NCBI GenBank assembly: GCA_034620365.1
Contig: JAQGEQ010000350.1
Location: forward strand, 186,001 to 250,000
DNA length: 64,000 nt
Direction of reading: 5' to 3'
From: Pegea sp. RAD2-039
Lineage: Eukaryota; Chordata; Thaliacea; Salpida; Salpidae
The notes below the pieces were generated by a model. The model searched no databases. It saw only the letters and a list, made by a program, of their open reading frames with translations, and was not told the origin of the DNA. Positions 28,902 through 41,218 of the stretch are shown piece by piece (within the stretch, counting starts at the first letter, position 1; each line of letters starts with the position of its first letter). The position numbers and the translations under genes are program-made.

Positions 28902-30069
28902 TTAATAAAATCCTCCAGCAGTTAAAGAACTTATATCAAATGTGTAACCAAATAAGACAAAGTCAAGGTGATAGATATTTAGCAATTGCTCAATCGTGCT
29001 TTTTGGAACTTCTGTAAAATGTTTTCTAATGAAATCTACCAAGTTTGAATCTACTGTTGTTCGTGAGTTTGGAATCTCTTTGATATTCAGTTTCTCTTTT
29101 ATCCAGTCCTGATCTTGTGGTAAGGCTTCCATCTTGATGATTCCATTATAGGGATAATAACATGGATCACAAAGAGATGTAGTAGCAGAAAAATGATAAT
29201 CTAAATTGCTGGGATCATTTCCATATCTTGCAATGTACTTCATTAGACCTGCAAATGTAATCATGTGTTCCTTGTCTTCGTCAGTTACAAACAAGTTGAT
29301 TTTAGGATACATTTTCATCAAATAAACTCCAAACGTTTCTCCGTGCTTGAATTTTTCATGCCAAGCTGAAATCAAACGAGCAAAAGGATGTCTGGTAATA
29401 ATCCCTCTGAAGGTTTTGGCATCTGTCACTAACTTCTGACCCTCGGAAGGTGATAGACCCACAGCCATTTCATTGTTAGAATACCTGATTGAATTTGTAA
29501 AATCAGATTTACCTGTATTTAGGAGATAAATTATCGAATGCCAAGTGTTACTGCCACACTTTGGAACCACACAGAGTAACAGGTTGTTTTTGGGACTGAC
29601 AACAAAGTTCTCATTTGGTATCCACTTGGTGGAGTATTGAGAGATATCCTCAGAGCTCCAAATGCCTTTGTTGGTTCCAATGCGGCAGACTTCATTCAAA
29701 TCTTCAAGACGATGGCCAAATCTTTCTGATGCACGATTTGGATTCAAAATTAAATCATTTGGAGCATTCTTATAATGACTGGTGAATTCAAACATCATTG
29801 ACTTATCTGTTAAAATGTTAATTGTTAGAAATCTTTTCTACTTATCATGATATTGAACTAGTTTTTAGATTTAAATGAAAACAATGTGCACAAATCCTTA
29901 AACAAATTTTTAACCAATTAGAAACTAAAAACGAAACAAAAAGAGATAACATCTCACCATATTTGGAATAAGGCATCATCTGCTCATAAAACAGTTGCCA
30001 ATAATACACTAGAAGTACAACAAAGAAGAAGAAAACTAAAACAAAGTAATGCTGTTTTCTGATATTCAT
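28902..30069 (-). CDS. Carbohydrate sulfotransferase, CHST8-14 type (HNK-1/chondroitin family)
   Basis: Two exons, 30069-29958 and 29806-28902, joined in phase (TAT G / AT AAG). The first encodes a short cytosolic tail and one membrane anchor (HYFVLVFFFFVVLLVYYW), as expected for a type II Golgi enzyme. The second holds the catalytic domain. VVPKCGSNTWHSIIY matches the 5'-phosphosulfate loop of PAPS sulfotransferases, although the usual basic residue pattern is replaced by CGSNTW. RHPFARLISAWHEKF is the 3'-phosphate-binding motif, and YGNDPSNLDYHFSATTSLCDPCYYPYNGIIKMEALPQD fits the conserved C-terminal block. Total about 338 residues, normal for the family. Known role: transfer of sulfate from PAPS to GalNAc or GlcA residues of glycosaminoglycans or N-glycans. 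The exact acceptor is not predictable from sequence. Confidence 0.88.
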
Positions 30070-32646
30070 CTCTACAGCTTAAAACACAAACAGTCTTGTG
30101 ACCAATCGCAAACTTTTTTATAAGTATCTTCGTTACTGATTAACAAACTGTTTTCTGCTTTACGAAAAGTTGAACAGTTCTTAGTGCAGAAATTTGAAAT
30201 GAATCTTTATTTCTAAAACAAAAGTTGTGTCTAGAACTGAATTTAGCAATAATCATCACTAAGTTACGCCTTTAGGAAGAGATGATTGCTTTTAAATCAA
30301 AACTATGTTTAAGATAATGTTTACTGTTAACTAATACTACAATAATGATTTATTGGTGATAATCAACTAATGTAAATTTCGTTAAGTAATCAAAAGTTTG
30401 TATTAAATATTGACAAATTTAAAAACTGGTTCAACAATTTTTTTAAGAAAGGAACTTTCTTGATAAATATCTCGGCTAGTATAAATCTACAAATAAGAAT
30501 TGCATCTGAGATTAGTATTGTTAAAGAATGATTAACCTTTCAGCAGCAAAACTCTAACTAACCTCAGCTAAATAAGTAATTATAGATAAATTTTTAAACT
30601 TTAGAAAATCAAATTTTAATAGTACTTTTAAGCAACTTCAGCTTATAAATCAAGATGATCGTTCAGAATTATCTTTTGATCGAAATTTTTGTTTACTATC
30701 TCAAAATAAATAATAAAACTTTTGCAAGATTTCATTTTAATTAATATAGAATGCTATCTACACTTACTACTATTAACTTTAAACTGCTTTTCTAATTGTT
30801 TTAAAGCTATTCTAAGTTTTAAAATGAAAATCAGGTTTACATTATTAGATAAAAAAAATTAAAAAAAAAATTGTTAATTATCTTAAAAAGTCTTCTTGAC
30901 AAATATTTGAACATTTCAAAATGCTTGTAAAACATTTTACAACTAAAATCATATTTACTTCATATCAAAATATAAAAGTTTGCTAAGTAATAGCAAAATG
31001 TAAAGACATACTTTTTGTATTATTACTACAAAATCTGTTAATTTAGAAACTAGAGAAGAATTTTTCATCGAATACAACTGAAAATTTGAAAACAGGAAAA
31101 CAGTTTTTAGCTTCCTTTAAGACGCAAGCAGTATTCAATGATTTACTAATAAGAAAAAAAACCACGAATTTTGAAACTTAAACAATCATCCAACCATTTT
31201 TTCAAATAGAAATAAATTTATTGATAAACGGAAAATATAAAAGTTTTTAATGAAAGCCTTGATCTAGTTTCAATTATGAATTTTAAGTTAAGTTTTTCTT
31301 TTTTTTTAATCTTTAACAAATTCATAGTAATTTTTTCACATTTCTTGAAAAAATATTAAACTGAAAAGATTTCATTTTTAATTTCTTTCAATTTTATTAT
31401 TTTGATAGAAAAGTTTTGAAAAACTCTAATTGAAATATTGATGTATATTTACTAAGCTTAAACTAAACAATCATTATTTGAATTAAAGTTACTTTCTTGT
31501 AAATCATTTTAGTGATAAATGGTTCATTTTTGAAAAGAAAATTGTTAGATAAGAAATTATTGAAGTAACTTCAAGCAGGTTGAAAAATCATTTTTCAAAT
31601 TTGTTCTTGCCGACTTCAATTTGAAAGTAAACAAATAACTGAAGTGAAATTAGTACACATGTATAAATATTTTGTTTCAAAGTAATAGGATTACTTTGAA
31701 CAATTAGCTGGTTAAAACTTAACAGCTCAAATCTCATAAATCTATAATTAAGTTTAATGATCCAAGTTTTAAATAAATCTATTTGTTCTATCATGTTCTA
31801 TTTTTATCAGATTATATTTTTCAGATATTTAAAAATATTTAAAAAAAGCCAGAAGACTTATTATCAAATCGGCAACCTTGTAAAACCGTTTCTAAATATA
31901 AGACTTGTCTTGACTATAAATAGTAAATTGTTAATTTGATGGCAGACTTCTGCTTTAAATATCTGCTTTAACGTTGGTTACAACAAAAATTTGATCAAAT
32001 AGAATGAAGTACTTTTTACAAACTGTTTGTTTCATTTCCTATATACTTGAAACAACTTAATGTTTAAATAGTTCATTCAAAATAACTTGGAGATGACAGC
32101 TTTCATCACCAACTGATTACGTTGTTTGCAAACAAAAAATCAAGTTTCGAAAACTTTCAACCTACAAAAGATTGACTTTATAGTTAGAAAGATCTTTCGT
32201 TTTGGGAATCACGTGGCAGCAGCTTGACCAATCAAATAAAAGCGAAAGAAAATTTAAGGTGACTAAAGGACGGAAAGCAAGTGAGTAGAAAAAGCAAAAA
32301 AAAGTGAATTGTTGAACGACAACTGATGTTTTGTGATCATTTGCGGTAAATGAGATGAGGAATCCGTCGATCTTTCTTCTTATTGGATGATGAAACCGAT
32401 ATTTTGTGCTCATTTGTGATTATGTGACCTATATATAACAGAAAATCAATCGATTGAAAAGAAGGATTGAGAAAAGAGCAAGTAACAATTCTAAAAATCC
32501 CCACCATGTGTTCTTCGCTGCTGGTTGCTAGGCAACCTACCACAGAAACCACGAGTTTTGGGCTGGTGGATGGATTCCATTACGTTGTTCTAAAATCACA
32601 AAATTAATCAAACCAATATACAATCACGTGACAGCTCGATTTATGA
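30070..32646. other. Intergenic region, AT-rich then less AT-rich near CDKL5
   Basis: The part up to about 32150 is AT-rich with no recognisable gene and presumably carries the sulfotransferase promoter. From about 32160 the composition becomes GC-richer and shows GGTTGCTAGGCAACC at 32523-32537 and TCACGTGA at 32624-32631. This part is probably the CDKL5 3' untranslated region. Small frames here lack family similarity. Confidence 0.45.
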
Positions 32647-35600
32647 TCACGTGACAATTTGCAAATCACTGACCGCGGGTTTGTTGATGTCTGGCAGCTG
32701 ATGTCTGCTGGAAGCCACTTTTGGACCTTTTCTGGTAACAAAAGTCAGGTTATAAACAAGATCAATGTTTGGATACAGATTTATCACTTGCATCACCTAT
32801 TGTCAAAGATCGGTGTCTTGAAGATGCTTTCCTCATCCGTTGACAAGTCACTGATCTGAAGATAAAGGAGATTTTTATTAGTTGCTCAATACCGCCACTA
32901 GTGGCCACCTTGTTGCTTTTGTTGCGTCGTTTTCTGAAGATAAATTTCGAAAAAGATTCTTTGCGCTTCGGAGTTGAATCTCTGAAGACATCAGTATCAA
33001 TTGAGCGTCAGTCTCATCTGCTGCTCACCTAACTTCAAACACTTTCTCGCTGTCGTATGACGTCATCTCGTGGTGACGTGAGGTTTGAGAATAGCGAAAT
33101 GGAAGATTCGTGGATGATAAGGAAGATTGAGGAGGCGAGAGACTCATCTCAAATCCGTCTCCTGACCCTTGAGATTCAATTGACTCGTTTCGATGGAGAG
33201 AGATTTGCGTTCCTAAGATATAAGAACGTCTGAAGATGAGGATGAGAACGTGAAGATCAAAGATGGGAATCAGAAGATGAGGATTTGATTATAAAGATTT
33301 AATGATGAAGATGTCGCTTTTAACAAGCAATCAGTTGGATTAAATTGTGAAAAGGTCTCTAAGAGGATTAAATTGAATTTAATGATTTGTTGAAACAGCA
33401 ATTGTAGTTCATTTCTTTCAAATTACTTTGAAAAGTTGTTCGACATTTTCTCGATTTCTTTAAATTTATTCAAATCAAATACAATTTTATAAAATCGATC
33501 AAAGTCAATGAAAGAGACATCATCACTACCTGTGGTTTCTGATCCTTTTTCAGTCCATTTGTTATTATCATCGAGTTCTATAACCTTCTACGAGTAGATA
33601 CGAGTTGTTTTGAGAAGCAGATGAGATGAGGAACTTACTGTACAATTCTCATCTGATGGAAATGAAGTAATGAAACTTTTCACGGTTTGTACGACATTTT
33701 TCAGCAGAACATTTTGAGTTGGAAGTATTTTATCTTGATCATTACCCTTTATTGATTCTAATCTGAGTTTTGACTTCCGTTGTCGTTTCTAAAATATTTT
33801 CAAATTTGTTTCAGTAAAATTTACTTTGAAAACAGATTCTAGTCATATAAGCTCACTTTACGTTTCGACTTTTCTTTCTTTGCAGGTAATAAGTTCACAG
33901 CAGCTGAAGATAAAAACAAAGTTGAAAAAATCTGGGAGGAAGTGAGATTCGAACCCGCACCACCGGCCACGTTGATTGTCGGTATCAACAAAGTTGTAGA
34001 AAAAGCTGATTGAAGATTGAAAGATGGAACGAAATTTTCCTGATCTTCACTACACTCAATGACGTCATCATCGCCAGATGCCAGTTGAAGAAGAGATGAA
34101 GATGGAAGTTCACATGTCACTGGTCTTGCAAACACTTTTGATTGCTTCTTTTTCACGCCTGAGTGACGTCACGATAGCACGATCAGTCTAAACAAAATCA
34201 CGTGACCCACCTGAGATGCTTACATCACGTTTGGAGTATCGTAGAAGTAGCTGAAAGTTCTTATCATTAGATCTTTCAATCTGTGAAAAGAATTGTAAGA
34301 AGAAAAAGTATCAAGAAGAAGATGAGGACTTGAAATGTTGGATGCTGCAGACATTGTTCAGAAGAGAAGCGATGACGAGGATCCATTTCTAAGGCTCTCT
34401 CCATCAAATCGAGCAAAAAAATGTCGATGACGTCATCAAAACGCTTCTTAAGGGTCAGTGGTTGAGGTGAACGAGGAAACTACAAAGATAAGTGGTCAGT
34501 AGTGGATAGATTGTGGACCAACTGACGTGGACGCCTCTAAAACGCTGTAGATGCTCTGTTTGGTGACCAGGTAATGGCCCAAGCACTCGCTGAATGATAG
34601 ATAACTGGTCTACTTCACTGTTGCCTGGAAACAAAGGCTGTCCGTCCAGAAGCTCACCTAAGATGCAGCCCATTGACCAAACGTCCACACTTTCGTTGTA
34701 CTTCAATCTGATGACGTCATTAGTTAAATAAGTGAGAAGTTTGAGGGAAGAACTAACCCTAAGAGAAGTTCTGGAGATCGATACCATCTGGTGGCCACGT
34801 AGTCAGTGTGGACCAGACTTTCATGAAGACAACGCGCAAAACCAAAGTCACACAGCTTCACACAGTCATCGGAAGATACAAGAAGATTTTCGGGTTTGAC
34901 ATCGCGATGCACTACGTCATGGGAATGACACCAGTGAATCGCTTTGAGCAGTTGAAAGATGAAAGATCTGAAGTTAAAGATCGGATTTTATTTGGCGAGG
35001 TAATTGACTAGGTTCTTGAGAATTTTCTGGGTGTCAAAAATTGAAAGTTGGTAAATATGGATGTAAGCTTGTGTGAGAAGAAGAAAGTTGAAGTGTTCTA
35101 ACTTCAGTAACAATCTTATCAATTTGAATGCTTCAACAATTTCGTAAATTCAAAAGTAGTAAATAGTAGGAATGTTTTCAAATACTTCGATCTGACTGGA
35201 GGTACTCCGCCTGGATTTTGATTCAAGATATCTAACAAATTCTATAAAAAATAATGAGCATCAAAATATGTTTAATTTTCAAAGTAATTATCAGCTAGAA
35301 AGTTTATCAATAAATTAAATGTTTCAAGAAAATGAGATGATTGTTTGTTGTTAAAAAACGTTTTAATAATTCATGAATTAAAATAAAAGGTGAGACTTTG
35401 TAAAGATGATACATTTTTCCTATTGACTATTACCAGAAAAACAAACAATACCATCTACTAAGGGCTAAAAATTAAATATTTGGTGTTGGTGTGTTGAAGT
35501 GATAAGAAATTATCAGAGATTTCAATTGTGTATGAAGGCAAAGATGCCGAGAAACAAGTCTTAAAAATGTTTACAGCAATAAAATATTTAATTTAAAAGA

Positions 35601-36637
35601 AGCTTGTCAACAACTTTCATATTTTTCTTTTTTAACCTTTCTTTCTAAAAATTTAAGTTTATTTAAAACATTCTTAGTATAAAAAAGAAATTATAGTTGT
35701 TGTAATGATAAGATATTAAGTATAAAAAAAGAAAACTCGAAAACAGAAAGCAATTGAGACATTTTTTCATTTAATTTGTAATTGAACTAAAACTACTATA
35801 AAAAATTCTTTAAAAAAAAAATTCAAAAATTGTCAATATTTAAGATAAAAAAAAGCTGAAGACAATTTTGTATCACTTATTACCTGCTCAACATACTCAA
35901 ACACCAAATGTAACTTTCCTCGTCTCTTGAAACTTTCAAGAAGCTTAACTATATTTTCTTGTTTTAACATCTTTAGCATCTTTAGTTCTCTTTGAGTAGT
36001 CTTCTGAACATCATCTTGATCTTTAGAAAATCAAATAATAAATAATATGTCAAAGAGACAAATTATTAGAAGAGATTTCATAACAAATAATATTACTTTT
36101 TTAGTTATAATTTTAACAATTCGAAGTTTATCACTTTAAATATTTTACTACCTTCTTTATCTTTAAACTTTTTGATTGCGACAATATCATCAGTTTCCTG
36201 CAAGAAATTTGAAGTTTTGGAAAAGTATACAACAGATTATTTAAATTATGAAATAAATCTTTACTTAAAGATAAACTTATGTCTTGATTGTGAAAAATAA
36301 TTCTTACCAATCAAGTTTCAATTGAATATAAAAGCTTAATCAGTAGCTGAGTACATGTTACATAGAGAATACTCAAAAGCTAATCAAACAAAATCTTACT
36401 TTGTGTCGACATTTCAGAACTATACCATAAGCACCTAAATGATTTTCAATTATTTAATCTTATAAGTATCAATGTAGTATTGGCAGCTAGTGGTTATATC
36501 AAAAAGTACTAATAATTTTTATTAATACTTAAACAATGTTGAATAGAATAAAAAGAAAATAAATAATACTTATATTTAATAGCTTTAATCAAAAATTTAC
36601 CTTCTCCAATAACATCTAAAACTTCGTATTTGTTCAT
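32647..36637 (-). CDS. CDKL5: CDKL5-type serine/threonine kinase
   Basis: The kinase exons run from ATG at 36637: [13 protein letters not shown] (36637-36601), [11 protein letters not shown] (36434-36400), [16 protein letters not shown] (about 36197-36152), [19 protein letters not shown] (about 36019-35884), [15 protein letters not shown] (near 35240). Then come [16 protein letters not shown] and the activation motif TDY in [18 protein letters not shown] (about 34979-34750), [22 protein letters not shown] (34710-34527), and a last lobe exon with [36 protein letters not shown] and ILGEL point to CDKL5 rather than CDKL1-4. The tail is basic and Ser-rich (exons near 34157-33850, 33789-33641, 33588-33532, 33216-33030 and on to about 32700), ending near [11 protein letters not shown] and a stop at 32647. 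Known role: a neuronal and ciliary/microtubule-associated kinase. Tail splice choices are less certain than the kinase exons. Five TGACGTCA copies lie in the gene, at 33058, 34060, 34164, 34428 and 34712. Confidence 0.85.
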
Positions 36638-38584
36638 TGTTAACTTTAGAATTTATAAAAATACTAATTTAGAATTGTAGGTTGTTTGAGGCTTCTAATT
36701 CATTCATAAACATTTTTTAATGAGTCTGTTATTTTCACATACCTAACTATTTTCAAAGCTTAACTTCATCTGAAATAAATAAAAGTAATAAATTGATACA
36801 CCAAAAACTTACTATATACTTTAATTTCATCAACAACTTTTTTACTACCAGATAATGATTTATAAATTTATATAAAGTTAATTAAAAAAAAGTTTACAAA
36901 TGAAAATATAGGGTCAAAAATATTAGTTAAAACAGCTACATTTCAATATTATAAATAATTTTGTCCAACAAAAGTTGATAATAAAAAAACATATAAAGTT
37001 AAGTACAATTTAAAAATTCAATCAATTAGTAGCCCTTTAAAATAATTCAAAATAAAAACCATTATATGTATATAAAAACTCATTTCTAAATAATTTAACT
37101 TATAAAATAAGTATAAAAAGTAAATGAATTACCTGCAATGAAATAAAAAAAGTAATTTTAAAATGATTAACTTTCAACAATTATAAAGTTTTATATTGTT
37201 TTTTATTAAATATTATTTCTACCTACATTTTTTTACAACATTATTTCAAAAGAATTTAAATAATTTATTAAATCTAAATATCAAAAACAAATGTAAGAAA
37301 ACTTTACTACAACAAAAAATAGGACTTTAATAACAAATAAAAGTATAAATAAACAAATTATAATATTGAAAATAGTTATAATTAAAATATGAAAGCAAAA
37401 AAGTAAAATTTATCTTAAACAACTTAATTATTGCCAGAATTATAAAATAGTCAAAAATGAGATAGGAATATAATCTGTAAAGTTAAATTAACTACAATAA
37501 AAATATACTTTAAATTATTAATTCAATTTGTAAGAGTGTATAAAAATTAGTATTTTATATTCATTAAAAAACACATTTGAATTTAAACTTCTTATATTAT
37601 GAAAATACAATGAGAAAAAAATCAAGTTAGTTTATTATAGAATATTCTAATTTAACTAACAATAATTAAATTTTAGTTACAACATTATAAACAATAGTTA
37701 AACCGAAAAAAGTGAACAAATTGCAAATACAACTGGAAAATACACGTGTGCAAACAAACAAGTCACATCAACAACTTATAAACTTCGATCTCTCGTTTGA
37801 CGTTGTGGAGCTTTCCTGGCAACCATAGTAAAGTAGAAACTTTTATCGCTATTTTATTTAAAACACATTAGGGACTAAATTTTTAATCACATAAGATGGT
37901 TTCAAATTATATAATTTGTAAAGTTTTCTTTTAATTTTAAAGAAAAATATTAATTAAGTATTACTATTAAGTAAGCTAAGACTGGTAATAATATATATTA
38001 AAATCTTACAATTTAAGATAGATATTTATTGACAAAAAACTCTTGATTTGTTTAGCTTATAGCAGCATTTTATTATTTATTTAATTAATTATAATTAATT
38101 AATTATTAATTATTGTTGTAAATTTATAATACTGTTCGTTTTTCTGAAATTTCTAGCATCTTGAAGTTATTGCACAGCAGTATACTTCGACGAGCTGTTG
38201 CATAATAAGCCTTACTAAAATTATCATAGTTACAGTTAAATAGCTGTTTAACGGTTAAGAGCTGAATAGCCAGAGATTTTTCGATGCATTGCCACAAGAT
38301 TCGTTGTAACATCACAAATCAGTTTTTCGCCAAATTGATTATTAACTACTACATAAATTTAACTTGCTTCAACAAAGATAGAAAATTCTCATTTATAGCA
38401 AAACAACATTAATTAAGAATAAGGCTACTCATTTTTTTCTTTCTAAATTTTCTAGCAACATTTTATAAGAAAAACATTTTATATGACTGATATCAAGATA
38501 CCTCTGAGGTTATGCCATATTGTGCGTTTGTTTATTTTATTTTAATTAATTTTATTTTGCTAAAAAATCAGAGAGCTACTTAAA
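36638..38584. other. AT-rich region upstream of CDKL5, with a possible promoter
   Basis: Extremely AT-rich except for about 37720-37835, which contains TACACGTGTGC, TTTGACGTTG and TTTCCTGGCAACCATAG. The last resembles a partial X-box (RFX-type) site. The patch lies about 1.1 kb upstream of the CDKL5 start codon and could be its promoter or first untranslated exon. A 63-codon frame at 38124-38315 is not supported as a gene. Confidence 0.4.
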
Positions 38585-39304
38585 TCATATCTTTTCAAGC
38601 TCTCTTTTCAAATCTTGTAAAATATTGGTAATCATCTCATATGCAGAAGTCATATCATCAATGAATCCAGCAAGAATAGCAATGAATTCAGTACCGCTGC
38701 AAAGAACTTTCATTTCATCCAAAACACTTTTAACCATCTCACTCAGCTCCTTTGTATGTTGTGCTCGCTCTTCTTTGACTTTACATTTTTTATTCATATT
38801 GGAAACCTTCAAAGAAAATTTTATTACCTTTTTTCTTTTCATTTCGATAAAAGTTAGCTCTTTGAAAAAACGTTCCAAAGGATCTAAGAAATTGAATACA
38901 ATATCTGGATTTTTAGTGTTTCTGATATTATCTATATGCAGAAATTGTTCTCCTAATATAGTCAAAGCTTTAGATAGTCTCTGATCTATGTCAGATCTTC
39001 CACCACACTTTCTTAACTTTTGACTGACCACCAACTCAGCAGAAACAGGACTCGATTTACTTACAAATACTCTTTTTAATTTTGACCATGTTATTTCACC
39101 GTCTGATCTTTCTACATATTTTTTCATACTTTTTCTTACAGTTTTAACAACTTTAAACAAAGATTTTAACTTTTTGGACCATTCTTCAAACTCTTCATCC
39201 ATAAAAAGTTGTTCAAGCTCACTCTCTGATGATGAAGAGGAGGAAAAGTCTAGTAACAAAGATGGCGTAGAAGAAAATTTTGAGCTATTTGAGCTACTTG
39301 GCAT
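38585..39304 (-). CDS. Single-exon BAR-domain-like protein (BIN3/RVS161-like, tentative)
   Basis: A 239-residue intronless frame opens with a Ser-rich, acidic segment (about residues 1-35), then is almost entirely alpha-helical and charged. The order KLKSLFK...KSMKKY, DQRLSKALTILGEQF, FNFLDPLERFFKEL, EMKRKKVIKFSLKV and VLDEMKVLCSG...ITNILQDLKRELEKI follows the layout of small BAR proteins such as BIN3. There the second helix carries a PLxxF block followed by a basic stretch, and the third helix ends in a long amphipathic segment. If correct it would bind and curve membranes as a dimer. The similarity is weak and judged by eye; an unrelated coiled-coil protein is the alternative. The lack of introns, in a region where genes are split, could mean a retrogene. 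Acidic stretch residues 27-42 and codon use look like a real protein. Confidence 0.45.
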   Translation of the reverse strand: MPSSSNSSKFSSTPSLLLDFSSSSSSESELEQLFMDEEFEEWSKKLKSLFKVVKTVRKSMKKYVERSDGEITWSKLKRVFVSKSSPVSAELVVSQKLRKCGGRSDIDQRLSKALTILGEQFLHIDNIRNTKNPDIVFNFLDPLERFFKELTFIEMKRKKVIKFSLKVSNMNKKCKVKEERAQHTKELSEMVKSVLDEMKVLCSGTEFIAILAGFIDDMTSAYEMITNILQDLKRELEKI

Positions 39305-41218
39305 TTTTAAGTTTTTAATCTAAATAAAACTAGTAATTAATGTTAGTTTAAATTTCAATGCATATAATTAGTTTTTTTTAATAATTATTAAACCACACTC
39401 GGCTGTAGCTTACTGCCAATAAGGAAGCGTCTTAGACTGTGTAAAATTACTTTTCAAAATATTAATGAATACTACAGTTAAGATAACAATTGGAAATGCT
39501 GTTCAGGGACTCTAACTAATTTCAGATTAAACAGATAATTAGTCTTACAAACCAGATGAGGCATAATTACAAATGAAATTACTATAAAAGTAAATCAAAT
39601 CGACATAATGATTTATTTATCGCATGCCGAGCTATTAAGTTGATTATTATAACAATAAATCAAATGAAATTTTTTGCTTTTTATCACTCTCTTCGAAATT
39701 TATTTCAAATGTCATTACGTTGATAGTTGAATAAAATTTTGAACAATATTAGCATTAATTAATTAGGTAACAAATTTATTGTGATAGCTTTTTTTTAAAT
39801 ACCTATGATTTGGTGAGCATATTGTTAATAGCACTGACTATTTCAATAATAAAACTTTTATACTTTTTAGAAAATTTAATGTAGGTTTAATTTTTAAGAG
39901 ATTCTCCTGTGAAATTTATATATTTTGAGATAACATGATAAAACATAGCTATAAGCAAGGCTTTGTTTGATATACTGCCTCTTGAACTAATCTGCTGAAA
40001 ATACTTAAAATCCTTTTTAACCAAGTTCTTAAAGGTATTTATTAATTCTCACAAAAGCCTCTATAAAAACATAAACCAATCATGAAAATCTTAAACTAAT
40101 AAACCATAAACAATAAAACATTTTTAAAACTATTTATAAAGTGAATAAAAAACAACCTACAAAAAACAATATTCTTTTCACTGAGGTTAACTTCGTTAAT
40201 ATTGTTAGCTTATTTATAGGGGAATTCATGTTGTAAAATTTGTAGTTGTTTCTTGTTGAATATGAAGCGCAGTAATTTCTGAGAAATATCAAATGTACAA
40301 ACTTCATAAAAACGAACATCTATTTCATAGATAAGAAGAAATCTTAAATAATTTCTTGCTCGAAATTGTAGATAATTTTGCAATTTGTCGCAATCCTTAA
40401 ATTGGTAATTTAAAATTACTTATGCTACATAATATATATGTAACATTCCTTTTTTATTTCAATCTTTTATTGATGCAGGTTTATACAGGCTTTACTATGA
40501 CCGAAAACTATTTTTTAATCCTTAGGTAAACTTCAAAATTTTTAAATTTGAAATCTGTTTTAATGAATATAAAGTTCCTTTCTACTGACAAGCTTGTAGT
40601 GATTAATACGCGTCAAGAACTACAAAATTATCATTATTGTAACATCTTCTTTTGCATACACCACTATTATCGTGGCATTATAAAGTCAATATCTTAGACG
40701 TGCTTTTGTGTAGTAAATCCGTCAACTTATTTGTATAACCACTTCAGATACTATTACCAATATTACATAAAATGTTACAAGTTAGTGTCTAACAAATAAA
40801 TTGCTTAATTAGCTACTTGTAAAATTATCTGTAGCTTTAAAATACAGTTAGCTTTCTAACATTTAAACATAGTTCTTATTTCCTATGTAATTTACAGGTT
40901 CAAATTGATTGGTGAATTTAGTCTAACTTACAAATATCTTAATGTAGAATAAAAACTATTCGACTTCCGAAAAGTAATTAGTTTTTATTTTAATATTTTA
41001 CTTTATTTACTTTGGAAAATAAATACTAAGTATTTAACTGTTTAATTCAAGCTTTGTTAGATACTTTTTAAAAGTATTTAAAAGTTTTATAAAATGTTGC
41101 AAGCAAATTATTTTTGGAAATAATAAACAAAAGTTTGAAAATGCATTATACCTTATTTTGTTTTATCATTAGTTAACGCCTTACGGCTAATAAAGCTTCA
41201 CTAACTCAACAACTTTCT
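39305..41218. other. AT-rich intergenic region
   Basis: About 1.9 kb between the BAR-like gene and the NK2 gene. No exon or RNA gene was recognised; the 40134-40319 frame looks spurious. Confidence 0.5.

Noticed and set aside
32659-32859. Plus-strand 66-codon frame
   Set aside because: Antisense to the final CDKL5 exons, which have coherent splice sites and phase.
33930-33962. Functional tRNA gene
   Set aside because: GTTCGAATC is present but the T stem is mismatched and no acceptor, D or anticodon arms can be built; at most a tRNA-derived remnant.
38124-38315. Small minus-strand ORF upstream of the BAR-like gene region
   Set aside because: No splice links in phase, no family similarity, and immediate surroundings are AT-rich filler.
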